NCBI GenBank assembly: GCA_948479395.1
Contig: CAOLUI010000027.1
Location: forward strand, 1 to 14,655
DNA: 14,655 nt
Direction: 5' to 3'
Source of the DNA: an uncultured Bacilli bacterium
GTDB lineage: Bacteria > Bacillota_I > Bacilli_A > RF39 > UBA660
A model generated the notes under the pieces. That model searched no databases and was not told where the DNA came from. It worked only from the letters and a program-made list of their open reading frames with translations. Both the position numbers and the translations under genes were made by a program. Shown here piece after piece: positions 6,053 to 12,445 of this stretch (positions are counted from its first letter, which is position 1; every line of letters begins with the position of its first letter).

Positions 6053-8245
6053 TTACTCCTCATCTTTATTGTCTAAATGAATTACTCGTTCTTTAATTTC
6101 TTGCGTTCTTCCTTTATTCCAAAAATTAGAACCAATATAACCACATGTACGACGAGCAACATTTAATTTATTGTGATCACGATTATTACATTTTGGACAA
6201 TACCATTCTAAATTTTCGTCAATTAAAATTTCTCCAGTATAACCACATTCCGCACAATAATCTAATTTAGTATTTAACTCTGCATACATAATATTATTAT
6301 AAATAAAATTAATTACTTCTAAGATAGCATCTAAATTATTAGAAAGGTTAGGAGTTTCAATATAGCTAATAGCTCCTCCTGGACTTAAATTTTGAAATTC
6401 ACTTTCTAATTTTAATTTGGTAAAGGCATCTATTTCTTCGAATACAGGAACATGATAAGAATTGGTAATATAATCGCGATCAGTTATTCCTTTAATTATT
6501 CCAAAACGATCACGTAAACATTTAGCAAATTTATAAGTTGTTGATTCTATTGGGGTTCCATAAACACTATAAGCAATATCTTCAGCATCTTTCCAAATTT
6601 TACATTTATCATTTAGTTTTTGCATAACTTTTAGACCAAATTCTTTACCAATACCATTGTCAGTATGGGAGTGATCAGTCATATATTTAACACATTCATA
6701 TAAACCAGCATAACCAAGAGAAATTGTGGAATAACCATGATGTAATAACTCATGAATTGATTCCCCTTTTTTAAGTCTTGCTAAGGCCCCATGTTGCCAT
6801 AAAATAGGAGCAACATCACTAGTTGCTTTACTAAGACGTTTATGTCTAATTTGTAAAGCTCGGTGACATAATTCTAATCTTTCCTCTAATATATGCCAAA
6901 ATAGATCCATATCTTTGTCACTAGATAAAGCAACATCTACTAAATTAATAGTTACTACTCCTTGATTAAAACGCCCATAATATTTGGCTTTGTCTTGTTG
7001 CCAATTTTTAGCATTAGCAATATTACCTAAACTCATACAATGATCAGGAGTTAAAAAGGAACGACAGCCCATACAAGGATAACAATCACCTTCTCCATTT
7101 TCATTTATTTTTAATTCTTTCATTATTTTTTCCGAAATATAATCGGGAACCATTCTTTTAGCAGTACATTCAGCGGCAAGTTTGGTTAAATAGTAATATT
7201 TTCCTTTTTTGTCAATATTATCTTTTTCTAAAACATATAAAAGTTTAGGAAAAGCCGGTGTTACATAAACACCACTTTCATTTTTCATTCCTTCAATTCG
7301 CTGTTTTAAGACCTCTTCAATAATCATGGCTAATTCGTCTTTGTATTCTTTAGTCTCTCCTAAATACATACAAACACTTAAAAAAGGTGCCTGACCATTA
7401 GTTGTAGTCATGGAATTAATTTGATATTGGAATGTTTGAACCCCATCAATTACTTCCTTTTTTAAATCTTCTTTGGCATATTTTTCGCAATCTTCTTTAG
7501 ACAATTTACGTTTTTTATATTTCTTTAGATAAATATTATAACTATCTCTAACAAAAGGAGCTAAATGAGTTAAAGAAATGGTAACTCCGCCATATTGACT
7601 GGAATTTACGGCAGTAATTAACTGGGTTGCAATTGTCATTGCCGTTAAGAAACGGTGTGGTTTTTCAATCATAACTCCATTTATATTGGTGCCATTTTGT
7701 AACATATCCTCTAAATTCATTAAACAACAATTATGTATGGCATTTTGAGCAAAATAATCAGCATCATGAAAATGAATGACTCCTTCATCATGAGCTCGAA
7801 CAATTTCTTCGGGAAGCAAAAAACGTCTTGTAATATCTGTACTAGTTATTCCCGCTAAATAATCTCTTTGGGTGGTAACAATTTTCGCATTTTTATTAGA
7901 ATTTTCTGTATTCCAATACTCACTTTCACCATCAATAAGTTCCTTTATAGCTAAATCGGTTGTATTACTTTTTCTAACCAGTTCTCTTGTATAACGATAC
8001 GTAATATATTTTTTAGCTAAAGCATATTTTCCGATACTCATTAATTTCATTTCAATTATATCTTGAATATCTTCAACTAAAATTCTTTTTTTGCCCAAAT
8101 TTTCAATATAGCGGATTATATTTTTGATTTGGGTTGAACTCGCAGTATCTTCATCATCGACTTCCTTGTTAGCTTTTACAATGGCTTTTTCGATTTTTTC
8201 AGGACAATAGTCTACCATGTGGCCATCTCTTTTAATAACTTTCAT
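6053..8245 (-). CDS. nrdD: Anaerobic (class III) ribonucleoside-triphosphate reductase
   Basis: Glycyl-radical enzyme of 730 aa that reduces NTPs to dNTPs without oxygen. Residues 1-90 form an ATP-cone allosteric domain (VIKRDGHMVDY). The barrel contains conserved cysteine sites around C173/C174 and C391/C394 (CMGCRSFLTPDH). The C terminus has the zinc-binding cysteines C664, C667, C683 and C686, then the radical loop RRTCGYIG, where G705 should carry the radical. The tail after it is short (25 residues), as is usual. It heads an operon with its activase nrdG and dut. The likely ribosome-binding site GAGAGG lies about 14 bases before the ATG, further than usual. A divergent Crp/Fnr-family gene and a palindrome upstream suggest transcriptional control. 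Confidence 0.97.
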   Translation of the reverse strand: MKVIKRDGHMVDYCPEKIEKAIVKANKEVDDEDTASSTQIKNIIRYIENLGKKRILVEDIQDIIEMKLMSIGKYALAKKYITYRYTRELVRKSNTTDLAIKELIDGESEYWNTENSNKNAKIVTTQRDYLAGITSTDITRRFLLPEEIVRAHDEGVIHFHDADYFAQNAIHNCCLMNLEDMLQNGTNINGVMIEKPHRFLTAMTIATQLITAVNSSQYGGVTISLTHLAPFVRDSYNIYLKKYKKRKLSKEDCEKYAKEDLKKEVIDGVQTFQYQINSMTTTNGQAPFLSVCMYLGETKEYKDELAMIIEEVLKQRIEGMKNESGVYVTPAFPKLLYVLEKDNIDKKGKYYYLTKLAAECTAKRMVPDYISEKIMKELKINENGEGDCYPCMGCRSFLTPDHCMSLGNIANAKNWQQDKAKYYGRFNQGVVTINLVDVALSSDKDMDLFWHILEERLELCHRALQIRHKRLSKATSDVAPILWQHGALARLKKGESIHELLHHGYSTISLGYAGLYECVKYMTDHSHTDNGIGKEFGLKVMQKLNDKCKIWKDAEDIAYSVYGTPIESTTYKFAKCLRDRFGIIKGITDRDYITNSYHVPVFEEIDAFTKLKLESEFQNLSPGGAISYIETPNLSNNLDAILEVINFIYNNIMYAELNTKLDYCAECGYTGEILIDENLEWYCPKCNNRDHNKLNVARRTCGYIGSNFWNKGRTQEIKERVIHLDNKDEE

Positions 8246-8284
8246 ATTTTTTTACACTACCTCTCACTTCTATTTTCTATCAAA

Positions 8285-8293
8285 ATATTAACA
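8285..8293 (-). promoter_or_regulatory. Candidate extended -10 promoter for nrdD-nrdG-dut
   Basis: The minus strand reads TG-T-TAATAT (hexamer 8290 to 8285), five of six matches to TATAAT plus the extended TG. No good -35 lies 16-18 bp upstream, as expected of an activator-dependent promoter. Initiation seven bases downstream (about 8278) would place the centre of the palindrome at 8312-8327 about 41.5 bp upstream of the start. The predicted leader is about 33 nt. Confidence 0.45.
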
Positions 8294-8311
8294 CTATTTT
8301 TTTAATTCATA

Positions 8312-8327
8312 TGTTGCAATTGCAACA
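8312..8327. promoter_or_regulatory. 16-bp perfect palindromic operator between nrdD and the Crp/Fnr gene
   Basis: TGTTGCAATTGCAACA is a perfect inverted repeat. Written as TGTTG-N6-CAACA it has the same half-site spacing as the Crp consensus TGTGA-N6-TCACA. It overlaps the -35 of the regulator's own promoter and sits at activator distance from the candidate nrdD -10. The likely ligand is the Crp/Fnr-family protein encoded beside it. That is inference from position and geometry. Confidence 0.65.
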
Positions 8328-8348
8328 AAATAACATTTTTGCTAAAAT
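8320..8348 (+). promoter_or_regulatory. Sigma-A promoter for the Crp/Fnr-family gene
   Basis: TTGCAA (8320-8325), a 17-bp spacer and TAAAAT (8343-8348) with an extended TG at 8340-8341. The -35 hexamer is the right arm of the palindrome, so protein bound there should block this promoter. Initiation near 8355 would leave a leader of only about 13 nt that begins at the ribosome-binding site. Confidence 0.6.
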
Positions 8349-8367
8349 TATCTTAAGAGGTGTCAAT

Positions 8368-8997
8368 ATGATAAATTTATTTCATAATATTAGTCCAAAA
8401 AATCAAGAAAAGTTACTTTACACTTTAGAAGCTCATACTTTTACATTTCCAAAGAATCAGCGAATTTTATCTACTATTAATGATGAAAATATCATTGGTT
8501 TTATTATTAGAGGATATATTCAAATTATTAGAACGGATTTTAATGGCAATATTACTCTTATTGAAGAATTAGAAGAAGAAGCTGTTTTTGGAACAATGTT
8601 TTCTTCTCTAAATAATTCTGAATATGATCTTTTAACCAAAGAAGAAACTAAATTAGTAATCATTGATTATAATCGTATTATTGAGGAAGAAAATAAACAT
8701 ATAAGCTATTATCAACAATTTATAAAAAATTTATTAGAAATTGTATCTAATAAAATAAGGGAAAAAAATGAACGAATTGAAATTTTAACGAAAAAAAGTA
8801 TTCGAGATAAACTATTAGAATACTTTAAAATAACAGCTGAAAAAAATGGCTCTAAAATTATATATTTAACTTCTAATTATCAAGGACTTGCTAATTATTT
8901 AGCCATTGATCGATGTGCAATGTCCAGAGAAATCAAAAATTTACGGGAAGAAGGATTTATAAAAACCGAGAAAAAAAAAATTATCCTACTTTATTAA
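8368..8997 (+). CDS. Crp/Fnr-family transcription regulator without Fe-S cysteines
   Basis: Regulator of 209 aa. An N-terminal cyclic-nucleotide-type beta-barrel domain covers about 1-105 (IIRGYIQIIRTDFNG is the recognisable strand pair). A dimerisation helix follows at about 108-150, then a winged helix-turn-helix at 170-199 (YQGLANYLAIDRCAMSREI). The only cysteine is C183 in the recognition helix, so it cannot hold an FNR-type cluster. Cyclic-AMP-binding residues are not evident either, so the effector is unknown. An ATG at 8311 is in frame but lies in the palindrome with no ribosome-binding site. AAGAGGTG upstream of the ATG at 8368 decides the start. It is divergent from nrdD and is the obvious candidate to control nrdD-nrdG-dut and itself. 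The end overlaps sigG tail to tail by 12 bp. Confidence 0.85.
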   Translation: MINLFHNISPKNQEKLLYTLEAHTFTFPKNQRILSTINDENIIGFIIRGYIQIIRTDFNGNITLIEELEEEAVFGTMFSSLNNSEYDLLTKEETKLVIIDYNRIIEEENKHISYYQQFIKNLLEIVSNKIREKNERIEILTKKSIRDKLLEYFKITAEKNGSKIIYLTSNYQGLANYLAIDRCAMSREIKNLREEGFIKTEKKKIILLY

Positions 8998-9762
8998 ACG
9001 TTTAACGTTATTAATAGCGTTTTTTTCAATTCTTGATACTTGTGCTTGACTAATTCCTAAAGATTCAGCGATTTCCATTTGAGTCTTACCAATAATAAAT
9101 CTTTCTAGCAAAATATTTCTTTCCCTTTCTTTTATTTTATTAATAGCTCTTCTAAGTGATATTAACATATCTTTATCTTGATTTGATTCCTTTTTATCCG
9201 CAATCTGATCTAGTAAATAAATAGTATCACCACCATCATTATAAATGGGTTCAAAAATGCTCATCGGTTCTTTTAAACTATCTAGTGCAAAAGGAATTTG
9301 ATATTCTTCTATTGCTAAAGATTTTGCGATATCTTTATTAGATGGTTCAATTCCATGTTCTTTTAAATATTCTTCTTTATATTTTAAAATTCCATAAGCC
9401 ATATCCTTAATACTTCTACTGACTCTTAGAGAATTATTATCTCTAATGAAACGTTTTATTTCCCCAATTATTAAGGGACAAGCATATGTTGATAATTTTA
9501 AATTGTAAGATAAATCAAAATTATCTATTGCTTTTATAAGTCCAATAACTCCTACTTGAAATAAATCATCCATATTATATTTGTCCTTATTAAATCTTTT
9601 TAAAATACTTAATACTAATTTTAAATTACCATTAATAAGTTCTTCTTTAGCGCTTAAATCTCCATCTTTTAAACGTTTAAACAATTCTATCATTTCACTT
9701 GATTTCAAAACTTTAATATTACTAGTATTTAAATTAGTTATATCTACTTTATATTTACTCAT
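8986..9762 (-). CDS. sigG: Sporulation sigma factor sigma-G (late forespore)
   Basis: RNA polymerase sigma factor of 258 aa active in the engulfed forespore, where it turns on late spore genes. It matches Bacillus sigma-G along its whole length: the start KVDITNLNTSNIKVLK, region 2 with DDLFQVGVIGLIKAIDNFDL (66-84), the block ACPLIIGEIKRFIRDNN (94-110), the sigma-G-like stretch SIFEPIYNDGGD (168-179) and the region 4 helix-turn-helix at 226-248 (KTQMEIAESLGISQAQVSR). N44 corresponds to the asparagine that in Bacillus makes sigma-G sensitive to the Gin/CsfB anti-sigma factor, as I recall it. The ATG at 9762 has GGAG seven bases upstream, but that site is paired in a hairpin. It follows sigE as in other spore formers. 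Confidence 0.96.
   Translation of the reverse strand: MSKYKVDITNLNTSNIKVLKSSEMIELFKRLKDGDLSAKEELINGNLKLVLSILKRFNKDKYNMDDLFQVGVIGLIKAIDNFDLSYNLKLSTYACPLIIGEIKRFIRDNNSLRVSRSIKDMAYGILKYKEEYLKEHGIEPSNKDIAKSLAIEEYQIPFALDSLKEPMSIFEPIYNDGGDTIYLLDQIADKKESNQDKDMLISLRRAINKIKERERNILLERFIIGKTQMEIAESLGISQAQVSRIEKNAINNVKRLIK
9004..9026 (+). terminator. Intrinsic terminator of the Crp/Fnr-family gene
   Basis: AACGTTA pairs with TAGCGTT (one T-G wobble) around a TTAA loop, giving a 7-bp stem at 9004-9021 followed by an uninterrupted T-run to 9026. It begins 7 bp after the stop of the regulator and lies wholly inside the 3' codons of sigG on the other strand. It works in the plus direction only. Confidence 0.7.
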
Positions 9763-9808
9763 AAAAAAGCTCCTTTCATACTTGTTGTGGTATAAAAAGA
9801 GCTTTTTT
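9763..9808 (-). promoter_or_regulatory. Hairpin in the sigE-sigG spacer that pairs with the sigG ribosome-binding site
   Basis: A perfect 10-bp inverted repeat, AAAAAAGCTC (9808-9799 on the minus strand) and GAGCTTTTTT (9772-9763), separated by 26 nt. The right arm contains three of the four bases of the sigG GGAG and runs right up to its ATG. A transcript reading through from spoIIGA-sigE would therefore fold the sigG ribosome-binding site into a stem. Because the right arm is also GC followed by T residues, the same element may work as a weak terminator for sigE. Confidence 0.65.
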
Positions 9809-9812
9809 ATTC
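9783..9812 (-). promoter_or_regulatory. Possible forespore (sigma-F/G type) promoter for sigG
   Basis: The minus strand has GAATA (9812-9808), 18 bp, then CACAACA (9789-9783). This resembles the sigma-G consensus GNATR-N18-CATNNTA, with two -10 mismatches. The downstream start would lie after the left arm of the hairpin, so the message would have a free ribosome-binding site. Weak match; position is the main argument. Confidence 0.3.
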
Positions 9813-9822
9813 AAAATATTTT

Positions 9823-10506
9823 TTAAGTTTTTAAAAAACTTTTTAAATTTTTAATAACTTTTTTTTCGATACGTGAGATATATGATTGACTAATACCTAA
9901 TATTTCAGCGACTTCTTTTTGCGTAAATTCTTCGGTATTATTAAGACCATATCTTAAAATCATGATTTGTTTATCCCGCGGATTTAGTTTATTGATTTCA
10001 TCAGCCAGCATTTTTTTATCTAGAGAATTTTCAAATTCTTTAATTACAATGTCTTCTTCTGTTCCTAAGATGTCTTCTAGATGAAGTTCATTTCCTTCGG
10101 AATCATAATTTAGAGCATCTTCAAAAGATATTTCCGTTTTTCGTTTTTTATTTTTTCTTAAAAACATTAAAATTTCATTGGCAATACAACGAGAGGCATA
10201 AGTAGCTAGCTTGATATTTTTATCTATCTTATAAGTATTTATTCCTTTTATTAAGCCGATTGAACCTATACTAACCAAATCTTCGATATCATAACCTGAA
10301 CTTTCATACTTTTTAGCTAAAAAAACTACTAAACGCAGATTATGTTCAATTAATTTATCTCGCGCTTTATCGTCCCCATTTTGAAATTTTATAAGTAATT
10401 GTAATTCTTCTTCTTTAGTAAGTGGGGGTGGTAATTTATCTGTGCTTCCTACAAAGAAACAATGAGAATATTTAGTTTTTAACCATAATAATATTTTTTT
10501 TATCAT
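9823..10506 (-). CDS. sigE: Sporulation sigma factor sigma-E precursor (early mother cell)
   Basis: Pro-sigma-E of 227 aa, the first mother-cell sigma factor. Residues 1 to about 18 are an amphipathic, basic pro-sequence (MIKKILLWLKTKYSHCFF) that tethers the precursor to the membrane and is removed by SpoIIGA. The KLPPPLTKEEE motif at 24-34 marks the start of the mature-type sequence. Region 2 has DIEDLVSIGSIGLIKGIN (73-90) and YASRCIANEILMFLRKN. Region 4 has the helix-turn-helix at 194-215 (FTQKEVAEILGISQSYISR). By alignment with Bacillus YY-IGGSEALPPPL, cleavage should fall near F17-V19, so the pro-sequence is about 10 residues shorter than in Bacillus. The start abuts the spoIIGA stop with GGAGG eight bases upstream, which implies translational coupling. 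Confidence 0.96.
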   Translation of the reverse strand: MIKKILLWLKTKYSHCFFVGSTDKLPPPLTKEEELQLLIKFQNGDDKARDKLIEHNLRLVVFLAKKYESSGYDIEDLVSIGSIGLIKGINTYKIDKNIKLATYASRCIANEILMFLRKNKKRKTEISFEDALNYDSEGNELHLEDILGTEEDIVIKEFENSLDKKMLADEINKLNPRDKQIMILRYGLNNTEEFTQKEVAEILGISQSYISRIEKKVIKNLKSFLKT

Positions 10507-11292
10507 CTATAATTCCTCCATTAATTTATTATTCAAAATACATTTTATACCTTCAAAGTTAAATTTTTTGTCACTTATACCAATTAAATAATTATTAAAT
10601 CGTTTACTCTCAATTTCAATATACTGCGGCCGTAAACATTTTAGTAAATTGTGATTATTTAAACTTTGAAAAGGAATATAATAAAAATTATTATTTTTTT
10701 CATCTAAAATCCCCTTTTCAAGAAGAATAATAGGTTTATTAGTTATTGGATCAAATAAGCTATTTCCCGTATCTAAATAGCCAGTTAATTGATATTCTTG
10801 CCGATTTTTTAAAACAATTTTAACATTATATGACAAATTATAATTAGATTTCATTTTCTTGTTTTGTTTAATATATATAAATAAAATAATAGGAGATATA
10901 AGTAATAGAAATATCGCATTGACATTTAATTTATGTTTAACAAATAACATTCCTATTGAAGTGTAATTAAATTCAATATTTAAATAGTATAAAAATCCTC
11001 CTAAAATAATACTAATCATATAAAAATAGATAAAATTAGAACTGGTATATTTTAAATTTTCATATTTAAAAGTAGTTATGACCATTATTAGAGCCAAAAA
11101 AATTTTAAAAATAAATAAAGTAAATGAAGAAAGGCGAAAAAATAATAAGAATATGGAAAAACTACCCAAAAAAGCTCCTATAAAAACTCTCTTTAAAGAT
11201 ACATTCCTTTTTAAAACAATTGAAGTAGTTAAAAGAAGTAAAAAATCTAAATAATAATTAAAAAAATAAATTAAATCTAAATATATTTTCAT
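10507..11292 (-). CDS. spoIIGA: Sigma-E processing peptidase SpoIIGA
   Basis: Membrane-embedded aspartic protease of 261 aa that cleaves the pro-sequence of sigma-E after a signal from the forespore. The N-terminal half has five membrane segments (about 8-24, 33-51, 56-75, 88-104 and 124-142). The C-terminal half is a retropepsin-like domain with the catalytic motif YLDTGNSLFDP, D174 being the active-site aspartate. The last part is more divergent, as is usual in the family. An in-frame ATG at 11328 would add 12 hydrophobic residues. The conserved start MKIYLDLIYFFNYYLD and a GGTGA site five bases upstream favour the ATG at 11292 (a second ATG lies just before it at 11295). It lies between ftsZ and sigE, the classical order. 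Confidence 0.92.
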   Translation of the reverse strand: MKIYLDLIYFFNYYLDFLLLLTTSIVLKRNVSLKRVFIGAFLGSFSIFLLFFRLSSFTLFIFKIFLALIMVITTFKYENLKYTSSNFIYFYMISIILGGFLYYLNIEFNYTSIGMLFVKHKLNVNAIFLLLISPIILFIYIKQNKKMKSNYNLSYNVKIVLKNRQEYQLTGYLDTGNSLFDPITNKPIILLEKGILDEKNNNFYYIPFQSLNNHNLLKCLRPQYIEIESKRFNNYLIGISDKKFNFEGIKCILNNKLMEEL

Positions 11293-11308
11293 CATCTTCA
11301 CCAAAATT

Positions 11309-11341
11309 ATTATAAAAAAAAACAACATTATAAAATGTCAT
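11309..11341 (-). promoter_or_regulatory. Candidate spoIIG promoter region with duplicated TATAAT
   Basis: Two TATAAT hexamers lie on the minus strand at 11332-11327 and 11314-11309. ATGACA (11341-11336, five of six matches to TTGACA) lies 21 bp upstream of the second. The wide spacing recalls the Bacillus spoIIG promoter, where near-consensus boxes are about 22 bp apart and Spo0A bridges the gap. The complementary TGTCATT weakly resembles a Spo0A box (TGTCGAA). The second -10 would leave only about 10 nt of leader; the first gives about 28 nt but has a poor -35. Confidence 0.35.
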
Positions 11342-11356
11342 TTCAAGTCTAATTAA

Positions 11357-12433
11357 TTAAAAATCGTTGTGACTTCTTAAAAATGGAGGAATATCGTATT
11401 CATTGTCTAGTAAATCTTCTGTTGGATGACGCTTAGTAACTTTCTCTGAATCATTACTATATTTATCATTATTAGAGCTATTATCTTTACCATCAAAACC
11501 AGTTGCTATAACAGTTACAATAACTTCATCAGAAAGATTAGAATTTGGAATAGCACCAAAAATTATATTAATATCGCTATTAGCGGCTTCGCGTACAGTT
11601 TCAACAGCATCTTCAATTTCAAATAAAGTTAGAGATTCTCCACCTGTAATATTAATAATAGCATCAGTCGCTCCTTCAATGGTTGTTTCCAAAAGGGCAC
11701 TTGAGACTGCTTGTTCAGCAGCATCTACTGCTCTACTTTCACCTACTCCCATCCCAATACCAATTAAAGCTGTACCGCTTTTTTCCATAACTGTTTTTAC
11801 ATCCGCAAAATCTAGATTTATTATACCAGTTACGGCAATTAAATCAGAGATTGATTGAACTCCACGATGAAGAACATTATCAACTTCTTTAAACGCATCT
11901 TGAAAACTAGTAGTTTTATCAATTATATCTCTTAAACGATCATTAGGAATAATAATTAAAGTATCAACGTGTTTTTTTAACTCTTCTAGTCCTACAAGAG
12001 CATGTTCCATTCTTCTTTTTCCTTCAAAACGAAAAGGTTTAGTAACAATACCAACAGTTAAAGCTCCTAATTCTTGAGCTATCTCAGCAATAATAGGAGC
12101 AGCACCAGTTCCAGTTCCACCACCAAGACCACATGCAATAAATACCATATCTGATCCTTTAATAGCTTCTTCAATTTCTGATTTACTTTCTAGTGCAGCT
12201 TCTCTACCAATTTCAGGATTAGACCCAGCACCACGTCCACCAGTTATATTTTCTCCAATTTGAATTTTGTGTTGAGCTTTTGAAGCATTTAAAACTTGTA
12301 AATCAGTATTTACAACGTAAAATTCAACACCTTGAACGCCTTCTTCAATCATACGGTTAACGGCATTACATCCACCGCCACCAACACCAAAAACCTTAAT
12401 TTTTGCAATTGGATCTATTTTTAATCCGTTCAT
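11357..12433 (-). CDS. ftsZ: Cell division protein FtsZ
   Basis: Tubulin-like GTPase of 358 aa that polymerises into the Z ring. The nucleotide-binding loop GVGGGGCNAVNRM (16-28) and the tubulin signature GGGTGTG (104-110) are intact. The synergy-loop segment NLDFADVKTVM follows. After about residue 310 there is a short, polar, Asn/Asp/Ser-rich linker of some 30 residues. It ends in the conserved C-terminal peptide YDIPPFLRSHNDF, which binds FtsA, SepF and other partners. The length is slightly under the 380 or so common in Bacilli because of this linker. The ATG at 12433 has GGAGA nine bases upstream. It starts 12 bp after ftsA and is surely co-transcribed with it. Confidence 0.98.
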   Translation of the reverse strand: MNGLKIDPIAKIKVFGVGGGGCNAVNRMIEEGVQGVEFYVVNTDLQVLNASKAQHKIQIGENITGGRGAGSNPEIGREAALESKSEIEEAIKGSDMVFIACGLGGGTGTGAAPIIAEIAQELGALTVGIVTKPFRFEGKRRMEHALVGLEELKKHVDTLIIIPNDRLRDIIDKTTSFQDAFKEVDNVLHRGVQSISDLIAVTGIINLDFADVKTVMEKSGTALIGIGMGVGESRAVDAAEQAVSSALLETTIEGATDAIINITGGESLTLFEIEDAVETVREAANSDINIIFGAIPNSNLSDEVIVTVIATGFDGKDNSSNNDKYSNDSEKVTKRHPTEDLLDNEYDIPPFLRSHNDF

Positions 12434-12445
12434 AACACACTCTCC

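Noticed and set aside
8246..8310. NrdR box upstream of nrdD
   Set aside because: I looked for the paired NrdR-type inverted motifs and saw none; only the separate Crp-like palindrome is present.
8311..8367. Longer start of the Crp/Fnr gene at 8311
   Set aside because: The ATG falls in the palindrome and -35 region, upstream of the predicted transcript start, and the family does not have this extension.
8971..9005. Terminator for sigG made of the TTAAACGTTTAA palindrome and the T10 run after its stop
   Set aside because: The palindrome can only form a four-pair A/T stem and is separated from the T-run by about 13 bases; too weak to call.
9581..9826. Plus-strand open frame of 81 codons
   Set aside because: It is the antisense of the sigG N-terminal half and the sigE-sigG spacer; the protein is low-complexity Leu/Ser/Lys.
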